Shown here piece after piece: positions 38,346-53,591 of a stretch of DNA of 64,000 nt (its first letter is position 1; each line of letters begins with the position of its first letter). Position numbers and translations under genes: made by a program. Origin of the DNA: Syngnathus acus (taxonomy: Eukaryota > Chordata > Actinopteri > Syngnathiformes > Syngnathidae); NCBI RefSeq assembly GCF_901709675.1, contig NC_051088.1, forward strand, positions 10,754,193 through 10,818,192, written 5' to 3'. The notes beneath the pieces were generated by a model. That model worked only from the letters and a program-made list of their open reading frames with translations, did not search any database and was not told the DNA's origin.

Positions 38346-41300
38346 GACTGATAATGATTAGTCATATTAAATGAAAAGTTGGTTGTGGCACTTACGATGC
38401 TTCTATACAGGGACTCCTACTAATGTGACATTATCCACTCCCATCATAATATTTTTTACATTCTGTTTTGATTTATTGGAGAATCAAAGCTTTTATTTTT
38501 CTCATTTTATTTCTAGCTTGTTTGTGTAATGCTTTAATGTGAATAAAACTGTAAGAAAGGAAAGTTTTTAGACACCTACGGACTCTTGTGGTACTTTGCC
38601 TGGCCTTGACCAATTCACACACCCACATCCAGTTGCTATTCATAATACCAAGTTGATCTTTTATAGTAACTGTAATTTATGGAAAAAATGTTTCATTCAC
38701 ACAGACACAAACACATACCAACGGCCATGCGGGCATATTTGTAGCATGTGAAGCCGTTCCACAGGACCACCTCTGGGTGGGCGAAAGAGGCGTGCAAGGG
38801 GAAAATGGAAACGGAGGAACCAATGTTTACCGGACCATTGGACCAAAAATAATTCAGTGCAAAACACACTCTTAACCACACCACCTTACTCTCATGCTAC
38901 CATCTTGTAGTACGTAAGTGAATCCAGTGCCAAAAAAACCCTCCATTAACTCTACCTCAAACTATCTCCTCTCCGCCCCATTAGGCTTTATTTTACACGC
39001 TGGGTGTCAAGGTTGTTTTTTCTGTCGTGCCGCCCCTCTGCTTTGGGAGAACACAACCCCAAAGAGCCACCCAACGTGTTGCGAGGTGATCCCCCATGAG
39101 CCTCATAGACTACGGCTATTAGCCAGTGTATTAGCCAGTGACTTTCTACAGAGCACTCGAAAGTCTAGAAGGACATAAAATATCATGTTTCGCTTCTATT
39201 GACCACGGAGACTGTGAGATTACTTTAGATTGGATCCCTCACTTGCTGCATGACAAGAATTAGTAATCAGGAGTTAGGTGAAGTGACCTGACTCACATCC
39301 AAAGAAGCTTTCACACTAAGTGAACTGTTTCTGTTGGTAACAGCGGTTAAGGACTCTTTACAACTTTTGTTGTTAACACCTTCAATGCCTACCTTTAACC
39401 AAAGAGAGAAAGAACCTATTGAGTGCCAGCCAATTTAGAGCATTCCGACTGATCTTTCAATGCTTACAGAATATTGTGTTTTATGACTATGTAAATGAAT
39501 GAAAGGTTAGACCCAGTCAGTCAGTGCACCACTGTGCCACCCAGCATACATACAGATCAGATCAGAAAAATCTTTGCCGCAGGCTTGAGGTCCCAAAAAA
39601 CCAACTAGTCAAAGTGCATCGGGTTTCTCGTTCATGTGATTTTTGTCATTTCTTTTAGCAATATTTTGATAACACTGATAACCGTGCTATAGTCAGTTGT
39701 ATGGCAGACAAGAAGCGGTTGGGGGGCCAATGGGATGGGCAGCAGGAAAGCCATGGCAGCGCCATCAGAGGCACCCTCCTTGTGGCTACAGGCGCCAGAG
39801 CCAGAGGGGTGCTTTTGATCAGAGTATGTAAGCACCCCGCCGAACCGTTTGAAGGTTGACCAAACTCCAATTCCGATTGGCCTTCGCTCACATTCCATTT
39901 CCGCTCCCTCTGCCCTTGCCCGTTTTGAACAGGCAGCCAGACTGTGATTCCCCCACTGTGTGAAGCAATTTGCTGAGTGCAAAGCAATAAATAAAAGCAA
40001 AAGTAGCGGTGCCTTGAAATGCATGTCTGCATTTTGCATCGTGGAGGCTGCCACTCTCAGATAAAAAGAAAATAACCTGCGGCAAGCAAATGTATTCCAT
40101 TTATTCAAATGTAAATAACAGTGTCGATGTGAGACTGATTGAGCTTTCCAAGAAGTTTCTTATTACTTATGACAAAGCGTTGATTCGTTTTCGGGACGCT
40201 TGGCTGATGTTGCAGCTTGGCTGAGTGGACACTTTTCTTCGTTTGTGAAGAATATTTCTGCTTTAACAACCACGGCTGCTCACCATTACCTAAAGCGATG
40301 TTTGCTTTTCAGATTCGGAAAAATCTATTTTCTCACCTCGGCCTTGAGGAAGGTTAGCTTTTTTGCAAGTGGATGCTGGTGGACGTGGGTGGCTGCCAAC
40401 ATTAACACAGTCATCTGAAGGAGGCGAGCACTCGGCCACCGGCTTTTGGCTACTCAAGCGGATTGTAACCCGCAAAAGGTTAACCACAATCAAACAACGA
40501 TATAGAGGACATTCAACATTGACACCTCACACCAGGAAGTAAGAAAAGCAAAGACAGAAAAACCTGTAATTTGTCCTAGAATAGTACAGACAGTATACTG
40601 TACATGGTAAACAGTGGAAGTTTGAATGTCGCCCAGCGAGGATGACGTGTTGAAAATGCTGCCGTGCGTGATGAACCATGAGCACCTTAGTGACCATCTA
40701 AGTCAGGGGGAGCAAATTCTGGCCCACAGTGTAATTATATTTGGCCCGCAAAAAAATCGCATCTAAATATGAAGCGTAAAGTTTTTGACGTGGAGGCGGT
40801 TTTAACAAAGTTCTTATTCAGAGGTGTAAATAAAAGGCTGCAGTAGTCGGTGAGGCTGTAAGACACCTCAAAAAAAAAAAAATTTTATACTATACGTATC
40901 ATTATTAATTTCTGGTGTTACAGCTACATTCAGGCAAAATTGTGATTTTCCTTGTGAGTTTCCTTTGTGATTTTGTGAGTTCAATTACCATTAGAGACTT
41001 TTGGCGTTTTTCCTTTCAGTTCAAGTGTTTGCTGTCCACTTCATAAAGGCCATTCTTAATTTTTAACTTCAAAATCTATTCTAAATTCAAACAGTCAGGA
41101 CCACCACTGTGGAATTGATTATATTCTGTGTTCCACTATACTACTTTAGAATCTGGGTAAAAAAAAATCCCACTCCCACGAGTGGCGGCAACCATATCGC
41201 CTGCATTGGCACTAATCCAGTTCAGCCATTTTAGGTGTCAAAGTGAGAGACATTTGCCTTATCTTCCCAATCCCACACACTGGATTACTGTATACTTTGT

Positions 41301-41564
41301 AAAAGAACACAGCTTCTTTTTTTTTTTTTTTTCCTCTCAATGCACAGACACCCGGCACTTACAGTATCCAAAAGAAGAGGCTTAGCTGAGGAAAACGTCT
41401 CGTTTATAAAGCCGAGTGATGTTGTGAAGCTTGTGAAAGGGACAGGTCAGAAGGATTTGGAGCAATCACAATAACTGTGCCTTACCGAGCACTTCCAAAG
41501 AGTTTGTCCGTAGCAATTGTGCCCAGCCACAGTAAAAGACAGTGAATGTGATGGCTAGTTATAG

Positions 41565-41640
41565 GGTCTGTAAAGCGCTTTGTTACGGCGACAGCTGTAG
41601 TGAAAGCGCTATCGAAACAATAATTGTATTGTATATTGAC
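41565..41640 (+). mobile_element. LINE/SINE-type 3' tail fragment
   Basis: TCTGTAAAGCGCTTTG, a spacer, then GTGAAAGCGCTATCGAAACAATAATTG resembles the conserved AAAGCGCTATATAAAT-type tail of teleost retroposons. A similar tail in reverse appears near 47420-47465 (GCGCCGTTATC...GGCGCTTTACAAG). The family is not determined. Confidence 0.4.
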
Positions 41641-42353
41641 AACCTGCAGGAGATTGACAAGTGCCAAAGTGGTGACAGCTTTGAGGAGTCTGTATTTTCA
41701 CTTAGATAAAAGGTTGCTATCTTGACCATAATGTAATTCAACAAATGTAGAATAACGTAAAAAAAAAAACCTGACCTCCGATGTTAAACTCTCTAGATGG
41801 TTTGTCTTATTGACTGACGTAGACGCGACTAAAAACATCTGATAGGCAAAAATTGACTCACGATTGATTTTACACCTCCGCTATGCACATAGTATAATTT
41901 TGTAACCGAAGGTTGGGTGTTTCAATGGCGGTGACTGTGTGTGTGTGTTTGTGTGACAATGCCACCGAAGGTTTGCATCAAACTGTGAGGGGAGCTGGTA
42001 GGCAACTTGTCAGTCTACCCTGCTGGGAGCTGCAAACAGTGACAGATGACAGCATGTTGTATGGGTACTGATTCCACCTTTGACTTAACTACCACAGGAC
42101 CTGATAATACTAAACATCTGTTAAAGTGTTCATGCTTGGGGAAATTCCCAAAAATGCCTGATGGTACGTAATAATGGCTTGAACTAAATATTCAAACAGT
42201 TTTAAACCAGTACAATATTGCACATAAATATTTCGACCCAGTCAACATCCATTTTTGGAGATATATGTTTTGCTGCAATAATAATCATGATAATAATAAT
42301 ATAATAAATTATATATATATTTTTTTTTATATAATTGTGCACTACTGATGATG

Positions 42354-42404
<51 letters not shown>
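42354..42404. repeat. TAA trinucleotide microsatellite
   Basis: About 50 bp of perfect ATA/AAT units; the surroundings are also AT-rich. Confidence 0.97.
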
Positions 42405-44467
42405 TGTGATTGAAGACTACTGATATAAACGATAAAAAGTTGCATGTTAGAAGTTTTTATATTCCTTCGCACGTATCTGACATAAAAGGAATTGTGGAAT
42501 CATTAGGCAAGTGGAATCATTAGGCAAGCAAACAACCAATTGCAAAGTAATACAATTCTAGGAACTTGTATTTTCCAAATTCCACCCCTATAGTCATAGA
42601 TAACCGCAACGTACTATGTGAAGATAAATGTGGTTTCTATTTTGAATATGGGATTCATAACAATAGTTTCATCAACCTTTTGACATAAAATATTATGGAA
42701 GATACCATTTTTGGCTGATGGTGCAGTAACATCTGTTGCTATAAATACATGCGTTTACAAACACTCAACAAAACTCAACTGGATACAATGGATAAAATGA
42801 TTCTTTAGAATGCAGAAGCATAAAATGCTAACTAGCATCTAATCACCTGACAGAACCTGATAGTTACAATGTACCAAGCACACACAGACATGCCTTCAAA
42901 TGTACCTATTGTATTTCTTGACTTCAGATGGACTAAAATACAGATTACGGCTGCTTCTTGTGTGTCTTTCTTTCTTTTTCCTTCACAGCAAAGTCTCGCT
43001 CTGTCTCGATAACGCATCTAATCCATCACTGCTGTCAGCTTGAAGAATTTGTGTGTCAGTAGGGAATACTGTGCAGAATTGCGCTGTGCGTGTGTGTGCG
43101 TGTGTGAGATGCTTCGAACCAGCACAGCATTTCTGTAGTGCAAGATACGATCCCCATAAGTCATATGTTAGCCTGCTTCTGATTGGAGAGGCTTTTACGT
43201 GGTGATACAAGGAAGAAACATGGGGGTGTGGAGAGAGCAAAGACAGTAAAGGGGGAATAACAGTACATACAAAAACATCTCTTTGACCTTTTCTTTGTGC
43301 ACCGCTAGAAAACCTTCAATATTTTTTTCCATTCTCAACAAAATATTACAGAGGACAACGTTGTCATAAATTGAAGCCAAAAAAGTAAATACATATGTAC
43401 ATACTGCAGTTGTCGACTGTAAAGCCAAACTAAAACAGCATTTTTGATTTTAAAAAAAACAATCAAAATTCACAACAAAGCTGTAATATGAATTAAAACT
43501 AACTAAACCAAGTCGAAAATAAAATATAATGGAAAATTCCAAACTATTATAACCCTGGTCTAATAAGGAGGGTTGTAATTTGTCTTGGTCTGAATCAACA
43601 CTCGAGCATAATAATTCTCTTCTTAACAAATTCCAAGGCCACTATATCTATTGAAATGACCTTTAGTCAATACCAAGTAATTACTTCATATTTTTGGCCA
43701 GGCAACATAAAGCTTATCGATTTGCCTCCGAGCTTTACGCACAAGGTCTTTAACCTACTTTACATCTTTGCTCATGAATGCCAGATTGGAAGACAAGACT
43801 CTGTAGCCAAGTAATCACATGTGATGACCTTTTGCTTTTCGTATTGATTTCCGTCAGTATCAGAACACATCAGCTTAAAAGGATAAATGGGCTTTTTTAA
43901 TACAGTACAGTGTATTTCAACCTTTTAGGGACTCAAAGGGCTTTAACAGTGTCCTCCACTTTACAAATTAAGCCCGTTTATAGCCAGGGCTTGTGCGATT
44001 GTAAGTTGTCAGGCGGGCGGGCGGAGGATGATCAGATGGAATAACCACTGATTGCATACAATTCAATCGGGCCTGATTGCCCGTGGAAGTGTTGATGCAC
44101 CAAGAGCTGTTGGTGCAGAAAATGACACAAGTGATAAGGAAAGAAAATTGCGTTAGTGTTGCTATTAAAAGTAGCATTCAGAGTTCACAGATGGACAAAA
44201 CGTTATTTTTATTGATTAGAGTGATTGCCAATGGTATGAAATGTGCATTACCGTGACCTGTGGGACTTAAATAGACCTTCGACTTGAAAAAGCATAAACT
44301 AGTTCAATGTGTTGGAATTTCAAAACAACATTTCTAAAACTGTACAGCTTTATAAAATTACGCAATAAAATCAAACAAATAATCAAAACAATCAAATAAT
44401 GTCGTAACATTAACTGGTGAACAGTGGAGAATGTTTACCCTTAACCCTGAAGGGAAACGCTTTAGTC

Positions 44468-44640
44468 CAGGGGTTGCTAACCTTTTGGAAGCTGAGAGCT
44501 ACTGGATGCGGAAAGGCTATGAGTTTGATATATACTTGAAATAGATAGTGTGTTAACACTACCTTTAATAATGATATTATTAGGGCCTGACTTTCTGTAT
44601 TTAAATGGCCGACATGAATAGAATAGACCAATATCTGCCC
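44468..44640 (+). mobile_element. Possible hAT-like non-autonomous element fragment
   Basis: The start CCAGGGGTTGCTAACCTTTT followed by GAAGCTGAGAGCTAC resembles the CAGGGGT-starting ends of hAT-type fish elements. The right end and any 8-bp target duplication are not clear. Confidence 0.3.
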
Positions 44641-46427
44641 CCCGACCCAAATTTATTCCATCCATCTATTTTCTATACTACACAGGATTGCAGAAGAAAG
44701 GGGGGCTAAAAGCTGCAAGTTATGAGCCAACCACTCAAACCGCGTTAGCCAATCCGCTTCTACAAACATCCTCTTGAACAAAGTCTCACCAAGGCTTGAC
44801 GAGCAGCCATCTCCATCATGTCCACAAGCTATTCAATTCCATTTGAGTGCTGTAATGTTGCCGTCGGTGCTGTAACTTACAACCTAAAACGTGATTACAC
44901 CAGCACTTTCTCTTCACTTGCAGCCCCCACTCCCCCGCCTCCTCCCCAATATCCCGTCGACTCAAAATCAGAAACCACGGAAGCCATGTTTGGATGAAAA
45001 CAGGCCTGAATAGTAGTCAGTCCAAACACAGACATTACAACATCGCAGCAGAAGAATGAAGCACCATGTGAGGTCTATATTTAGCTCCAAACACCTACCA
45101 GAGGGCCATGTGCTCGTGATGGATGCGGGCCAAGGAGTTCCATGGGGAGAGAAAACGGATGGCTAGAGTTCCTCTTTAGTATTCAAAAGTGTCTGTATGG
45201 AGAAGCAACTCTATGTATAGTGTGCCGTATGTAAACAGATGACGCCGCAATATGGTTGTAATATCCAGTCGAGGACAAGGGTTGCGAAAATAACATTAAA
45301 ATGCCACTACTGCTATAATAAATACAATGTTTTGGTAACTAAGTATAATTTAAATCTGTATCATAACCTAGTTCTATGTTAATTTGGACCAAATAAAGTC
45401 ATCTTTGCAATAAATATCCCAATATAAATTAAGATTAAAATACAATATATTATAGTGTATAATTAGAAAAAGTACAATTTTGTATCAGTCGCTATGAGAC
45501 AAAAATGACAGAAGTATAGAGCATGGATTAATAGTTTCAAGTTTGTCAATAAACCCTATTTATCTTAGATTGGATTTCAGGCTGGACATTTTTAAATGTG
45601 TAGGAATGCTACACGACAGCTATTTCATACAAAATAGTATCAGCTGAAATTCACAGCAAAAAGAAACACAAGCATAATGTCGTCATACCTGTATGATCTT
45701 GAATAATGTCACTGTATATTTCATGTAGCGTTTGATATAACTATTAAGGAACAATTCCCCTGGCTGATGAGCGAGTGGTTGATTAACTTTAGATCGCTTG
45801 AAGCCTTCGACAGCCAATGATGTCTTTCTTCATCAAGGCTGTGATAATGTAGGTCATCTTTTATAAAAACTCCTGCAAGCGCGTATGTTCTCCATATTCC
45901 TCCTTAGGAAGACCAAAGGGTGCGGATGGGGAAAAGCGTCACTGCCGGAAATATGGATAGCCAGGGAGACAGAATAAACCTCTTAACTAGGTATATTTTA
46001 TGTATGTCTGGTGCCATATTCGCACTGTTACATTGTCATTGAGTTAGCTTGGTACAAGCCGTTTGCGCAGACTATTTTTTAGCTTTAGTCCTGACCGTGG
46101 AAACAACATTTTCATAGCTCAGAGTTGTCAGATTTTGGAGCTGGGCCAACCTGAATGCCTTACTTATCCTTACCCAGAATGACATCATGATAACAACATA
46201 ATATGCATTAAATAAACTAATGCCTGCACTATCCTTAGTCCAATGCATACCACAACAGAGCAGCACAGATGGCGATGTCACAACCTTTTGCCTCTTGCCT
46301 TAAGGAATCGACTACCTTTTGATAAGCCCATTGAGACTGGGATAAGAAAAAACAACACTGGTGAACCTCTCACCTTGTTAAGCAGCAAAAGCACTGTAAG
46401 AGGGGACAAGAAAGTGAGATGAACTGC

Positions 46428-46444
46428 GGGGGGGGGGGGGGGGG
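46428..46444. repeat. Poly-G run
   Basis: Seventeen consecutive G residues. Its true length is uncertain in any assembly. Confidence 0.9.
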
Positions 46445-49400
46445 CCCTGGGTTATCCAATCAGACCTTTGCAAGGCCACAATTGGGGGTAGCCTGTATTG
46501 TCTGACCCCATTCAACATGCTTTCAGAAAAGCAGACCAACCCCTCTGGAGGTTGTCATGGTAACCTGTGCTAATATGATCAGTGGGGAACCAGCTGAAAA
46601 TGGGTATCACTGGACTGTCTGAGTGTCACTGCTTTTGATAGTTAGACAGAGCGACAGACTGCAACACAGACTGACAGATCCCTTAAAAAAGTGGGATATT
46701 TTGATAATGAAGCATTTTATTTGTAGAATTCAAACATGTCAAGTTGATACTGCGGAATGCATATTTCAATGATTAATCAATATGAGTATCAATTTTTTGT
46801 GCACTCACTGATACTGATACCGTGAGTACATTTGACATTTAAATTAAATTTAACATAACGACAAAATATTATGAATAATGATCTTTCTCTGTGACATAGG
46901 TGAAATTTAAAATAAGGCTGGTATTCATTTTATAATCTCACAATTGACTCACAGTGGAGGAATACACACTGTGGATAGATGATGAGTATACAAAGAGTCT
47001 GATTGAGCTGAATAAGGACCGCGCATGTTAGTGTGCGAGTTAGCCACTCTATGAATCTCCTCTAAAGCTTTTTAAAATTGCTCAACAATCTTGTGCCAGA
47101 ATTCAATGCCAGCCTCGATCTGGCAGGAATAGAGCAAACCAGTTAAAGTATGCTAATTTGGTGGCACTAAATACACTGCTTTGAATATCAAAACCACACA
47201 CACAAACACACACGCACGCACGCACACACACAGACGCAAACACACAGACTGCCTGGGGCGAGGAATCAAAAACACACACGCACTGACTCACAAACACAGG
47301 TGGTGCACATGTGCAATGCGCAAACCTGGCCTGTGCGCAAGGATGGCAGGAGAAAAATAGACAAATGGATCACAGCCACTTTATAAATCAATAAGTGAAT
47401 GAACAAATGACATTTGCAACAAAGCGCCGTTATCAAAGCGGATCGGGGCGCTTTACAAGAGACTAGCTGTAGGACACAGCTCGGCATGAATCAATGCTGA
47501 ATAGGAAGGTAACAATAACAGTTAATAAAAAGAAAAAAAACCATCAGCCAGGAAGGAGCTTGAAACTCCGCCCACCAAGCAAGAGTGACAGACACATTAA
47601 TTCCATTAAGTCTATTAGTATTCCATCCTCATCGCCTCACTGGGTCAATAGCCACCTCCATCAAACCACAAAGCGTCTGTTTCACTCTTCCACATGCAGA
47701 CGGGAGCACTGAAGGATTTAAGGGCAAATGGATGAATGGAAGCCCACACAAAAGACATCTCGGCTCAGCTCGGTTCTGTTCTGTCAGGTTCTGACGGGAG
47801 CCAGTAACTGGCTAAGGTGGCCCTCATGAGTCATTCACAAACCATTCCCTTAACTTCAAGCCTTTGCTTTTTGTCACTAAAACATGTTGATGACTGTCAA
47901 CTTGAACATTCCTGGCCCAGTAGTCATTTAGGGGACACAGCCCTGCATGTTATGCTAGTTAATGTAATTAAATCCTTCACAAAATACAATAGTGTCATCT
48001 TAGAGTGGCAACGGGCGAGGAGAAATACGTTGCAGCCTGGAGACAACCTTCTCCCATCTTCTTCAAGTCTGCCTCCAGCATGCAGCGACTGAGCAAAAAG
48101 TGGCCAACAGACACTTGCTGAGCAAATATGTAGGACAGCGCCATTAGAGCATTAGTGCCGGTCAGTAGCCTGCGTGTGTGTCTGCGTGTTTGCCTGTGTG
48201 TGTGGCCACCGTGGATGTGCAAGACGCACCACAGGAGGAAATATCATTTGATGGGATCCTCGATCAATGCGTTTTCCCAGGGTAACAAAAATTACACTTC
48301 AAAGTTGTGAAAACAGTGTGTTATAATCACGTGTTTGCAGAGAGGGTGACTCGTTACATCAAAGCAGTACCTATGCCCCTTCAGGGCTGAACTTTAAGGA
48401 TTTCAACCAACGGCTTCTCCATTTACATGCAAATGATATTCTGTGTGTTTCCATGCACAGTGATGTGATGACGTTGAGCCGGGCGACTTGGGTTGTCCCA
48501 GTATACAGTAGGCTATGTATGCCGCACGGTTTGATTTTGTAATATGTTAATTTCCACTTCCATAGCTGGCAATGTCCACACATCATATAGTAGGTGTCAG
48601 CTTTTTAGAATTTTGAATATTACATCACAAAATAATTTTTTGGCTCCGACTACAAGGGAGAGTAAACTGAATTTACAATAAGCAACAGTTTGGCAGGTCG
48701 GGAAGAATTCAAATTCAGTTTGGCTTCAAGCTGTTCTCATGCCACGCCCACAAATTCATTGTCAAACTAGATATAAAACAAACTAAATTACACATTTAGT
48801 ATTTAAAACAACCACTGTTTGCTTTTAGAAAATTGTCCTAGCTTAATGCTAACAACAATTCCAAAATCTATGTGGCGGTTTTATGAAGTTTTAAACAACA
48901 CATCGACACAGAGTGAGTTACTTAAAGTATTTGGAAAAGCTTATTTATCTCTGCCTGCAGGACTGTATTATACTGCCCCTGGTGGCCAAGCCGTGCACAC
49001 CAGAAGGAGAAGCAATGAGTAAATCATTAATTTTTTATATTCCATTTAATTTTGTTATAACTACATGTCTTTGTTAAGTGGTATTATAAAGAGTACTTTT
49101 TCTCCTTATCTTAAAACATGAATCATTTTACTTTGCATTATAATTGGCAAGATTGTTCTTTCGGCTGAATTCAGGTGAGATAGTCATCAGACACTTTCAG
49201 TCATAAACAATTCAAGGAAAACTAATAAAAATAAATTACTCAAATTGTATTTTGTTTTTCTACTATCAAAAACATGGGTCTAAAGGGTTGTGACAGCTCA
49301 TCTCAGTGTGCACAGAGCAGCTCTCAGAGACTATATGTGCTCTGATAGACTCTCAGAGGGGTGAACATGATCTTTCCTGCTGTCTAGCCTGACTGACTCA

Positions 49401-52400
49401 TGCCCATATCACCTGAGGGATTAACGGCTTCCTTCAAATGAACCAGTTTTTGTGACCCGTCTTGCTTTAATAAACTACAGGGAAACATTTAAGGTCAAAA
49501 TAAACCAGTTTTGGGGTGGTGGTCTACCTCCAATTTCAAATTTGGAAACATTTTCTTTTCAGTAGAAACTAATGGAAATGCGTGTCTTTTCGTTTTTGTA
49601 GTTGCAGTGAGACTCAATAAAATGTCATTTCCTTTTATAGTCGCCATCACAGTTTTGCTCTTTGCCATCACTGCTACCTTTCGCAGGGGGCATCATAAAA
49701 AATCCAAAGGCAAAGCAAAAGGCACTTGAAAATTTGATTCTTTGGATGCTCGTTCAGCTGGAGACTGGCGTAATATGCTGACATCTCTTCAGACATCACA
49801 CATTATGACGGCTCAACATCAAAGCGTTTGTGTGCTCTACATTTCAAGCTGTGTATTCTTCCAAAAGTCAGTTTAGAAATTGTGAGACTTTTTGGAGAAT
49901 CAAAAGGTGACGTTCGACTGCCCCCCCAAAAGTGTGAAACTGGTGTGAAATACAACAAGGATGCACGTTACGGGTGTCATTTTGTCTTTGTCGCACCTCC
50001 GTGTAATGAGCACGTTTAGGGGTGACATCATCCTGCTAATCGGACATACTAATCTGCTTTCACGCTTTTCACTTGGGAACGATTCAAGGTCTTTTAATCC
50101 TTTTGAAGAGCGAACTGTCAAACACGGGACGGACACAACTAAAAGGCCTCATGTCAAACTATTATTTTTTTTCATCTGGAAGACCACAGACTCCGGCCAG
50201 ACGGCTCCGTGTTTGGGTTGTGTGAATCAAATCCCCCTTAGCTCTGTGGCTTCCTGTTATCCCAACAAATGGGCTTTAAACCTAATTCTGGAAAAGTCAT
50301 CACTCTTTTTTTTTTTTTTAATTTAAACCACACTAATGCTTGACAATGTTAGCGGCTCTGCTTTCCAGCTTCACAGCACGTAGAACATTAAAATATTATC
50401 TTCCTAGCACCCTCCTAACATACCCCCGTCTTTGTCCCCCTGATGACAAAAGACTAACTGTGTCCATATGTGGGAAGTGACTAAGACAGAAGAGAAGGAC
50501 CAATGACGCTTGTTTAGTTAGCTAACGGTTTTTGGCAGACGCGGGGAGTTCTTTTTTTTTCTGTCTTCGTGGGGCCAGACGGGTGAGACACACACACAAA
50601 CACGCGCGCCCTCCTCCCAGGTTTTATTACGAGGGAAAGGTCAGAGTTCAACATGAGTGAGCCGCAAGCGCTCTGCTCTTGAAGCCCAAGTCAGCGATTG
50701 TAATCAAATGCGTTTTTTGTCAAAGGCAGCGAATATCTCCACACGGCACGCTAGCTGTCTTCTTTCTGTGAACCACATTTCCCTCGATGACACAAACAAC
50801 AATAGAGGGTCTAGAACAAAGACACAAACCATTTGGGGGGCAGCGGGGAGTCCCCCAAAGTGTTATGGAATTCATCACGTTAACCGACTTCAAAAACCTA
50901 AAGTAGTGTCATGTGAGAAGGTCAAAAAGAGCAGATTAGTTGTGTGCATCATTCCAATAAATGATTCGATACACATTTCGATGCATGGGGGGCAAAGCAA
51001 TTCAAGGACCGTACACTTTAACAGTTCGTTTTGGTTTGATTCGGTGAGATTACGAGATGATTTGATAAGGTTTGAACCAGTTCAAGAGGGTATACTGCAA
51101 GGAATTTCTTGTTGAAAGTAGACAATATGAATAAGATAACATTAAATTTCTATAAAATTAAGTGACATAAAACAAACTATTTCCGTAATCACTGTACTAA
51201 CAATCCAATTTGTGTCACGTGATAGACATCATAGCTGTACACCATATTGTTAAATTACTACTAATTTTCTGTCTGCTGAGTCGGAGTAGTAAAAATATTC
51301 AAAAATGTCTCGTAAAACGTCCCATGGCTAAAGCACAATGTGTCAGACAAAACTACAGATGGCGAGAATGACAAGAAAGCATTGTCATGCCAGAATAAAC
51401 CAGGGGACTTTAGTCTCCTGGCAGCCAAGACAGTCGCGACGCCAATCAGCGTTCTGGGCAGCTTTGATTTTTTGTTGTCTGTATCTTTTTAATTGTCTAA
51501 AATGCTTATTACAGACAAAGGAAATGTGGAAGCGTGATGACTTTGCCACTGTTGTCCCCAGACAATTTTTTATGTGTTTGGGGACTCAGAGGTGATAATT
51601 CAGAGCGGCGGATGCCATATGCTTTTTTTTTTATTTTTTTTAAGCGTCTGGTTAGGGGGGCAGGGCAAAAGGGGTCATGTAAGGTCAAAACTGAGCTTAC
51701 TTTTGTTCATATTTTCAAAAAACTGAAAAGTGAAGAGGGAACTTAGGACATGATTTTTATTGTTTTCTTTGCTTCAGCCAATAGCGTGTCACTGAGATAT
51801 GATCTGAATCTACGTACAGTGCGTCCATCCCACATACATTAAAGTGCACGTGTGCGTGTGTGTACAAGCGTGCAAACATTTATTTATGCATAAATGCTTT
51901 ACAGTCTCTTGGGGTCTTCCAGCCTCGTGTGTCCCCCTTCAATGAGCCCATGCATGGGGTATGGGGGGGAGGGGGGTTCAGGCTAGACAGCTGCATGTGG
52001 GGGCTGGGGTGATTTTGGGGGGTGTCAGTTGGGTTTAGGTGGACGTGAGGAATGCAGCATCCTGAGGGCAGGATGACTAGGTTGAGCAGACAGGCAACGA
52101 CATGGAAAAGGGAGGATGCCCCCCACCCTCAAACACACAAAACACATCTGATCCCCCTCATACGTCTCATGTGTCCATCTCACACTCTCGCCGACGTGCT
52201 TGTAAAAGCAGCCAAAAGGCAAATGACTATAAATGGTGTTGTACTTTACCATCCAAACAGGGACTCAAGAGCATCAGATGTTTAAAGTTTACTAAGGATG
52301 GGGTGGAGCCAGAATGGGCGGCATGGTTAGCACGTCACACCTCAGCAGTTGCGGGGAGGCCCACTGCTGCTGCCTCCAGCTCCTGCCACAGATGGGTCCA

Positions 52401-53591
52401 AAAGGGAGGCCCTCCATAATTCAACAACAATAATCTCCAGTGAAAGCTCAATACAAGCAGGCACACTGCTGGGTGGAACTAACCGGGCATGTGCCTCCCT
52501 CCCAGAATTTAGAGAATGGGGGCAGGGGGGGCAACTTTGCACTGGGGGAGGGCCCAGGTTGACATGCTGCTTATGGGCATTAGAGAATCGGGTAGAGTGG
52601 GACATTGCCTGATGTGCAACCCTTCATATTTGCCTCAATGTGAACACAGAGATGTCACAAAGACAGAGCTTTAAGTAGGCCAATAGGCAGCATATTTAAA
52701 GGAAGAGGATGTGCCTTAAATTGCATTTTGAGCTCTTCTTCATTCATCCGTGTATAAAATAAGAAGATATCCTGCTTTATATTGCACTTAAATTTGTGTT
52801 TGTAAAACCTAGAAGGCCATATCTGTCTGTCTGTCAGATTTCCAGAACATACTGGTGCTGAACCTACAGCTATGACCAAATGAGACCCTTAATAAAAACC
52901 GTGGTTGTGAAAGCATCCTTGCAGATGCAAGAGGTCACCAACTAACCATCTTTAGGTGGGATCATTCAGTTGAGTATGACTGACCTCCGTAATCCATAAC
53001 ACCTTGACCTATGTCGTTGTTCTTCGTGCTCCTAACTGTCTTTAAAGGGGAACAACTACAAACAAATCACCTCATTATCTGTGTTTAAAAATCTTTCGCT
53101 CTTCAATAAGACCTGACAAAAGCATTTGGCTTTCCGTGCGGTTGCTCAGCCAGCCCCTCGTGTGACCAAAGCACTTTTTGAGTTACTCAACCGGGACAGC
53201 ACAAACAGTGAGTTGGAAACTGAAACGGGGCTCAGTGAGGCAGCAAAACGCAAGGCATCAAACAACAGATGGCGACTAAGGGATCAGAGGGTGTAATTAG
53301 CAAATTAAAGCAGGGGTGTTTGATAGCTGTAAAAAGATCAATCAAGCAGAAGAAGCTGATCTGGCGATTTGTGTAGCTTGATTAGTCAATACGCAGCACT
53401 TTTAGCCTTAATGGTCACAAATCAGAGCTTGGATATTCTCTAAATAGCCACAACAGTGAAGCACAAAGAGCAAACTAAAACAACAGCATGCGGCTCTCTT
53501 TTCATTTCATAGAATGGTCAGCAAATGACATGTTGCCAGTGAACATGATCATTATATGTCGAGCAAAACTTGATTGCTAAGCTTCGTATAT

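Noticed and set aside
38693-38884. Two overlapping ~60-codon minus frames, one with a donor-like GTATGT
   Set aside because: Two different frames are open over the same bases, neither resembles a known family, and no acceptor is convincing.
39632-40108. 158-codon minus-strand open frame
   Set aside because: Two overlapping frames are open in this GC-richer patch; there is no domain, conserved motif or supporting neighbour.
40700-40775. TCTGGCCCACAG...TTTGGCCCGCAA phrase typical of fish hAT-like repeats
   Set aside because: It is suggestive, but no terminal repeats could be paired.
52315-52360. SINE-head-like GGGCGGCATGGTTAGCACGTC
   Set aside because: The similarity covers only about 40 bp and the downstream body is absent; it is too short to call.
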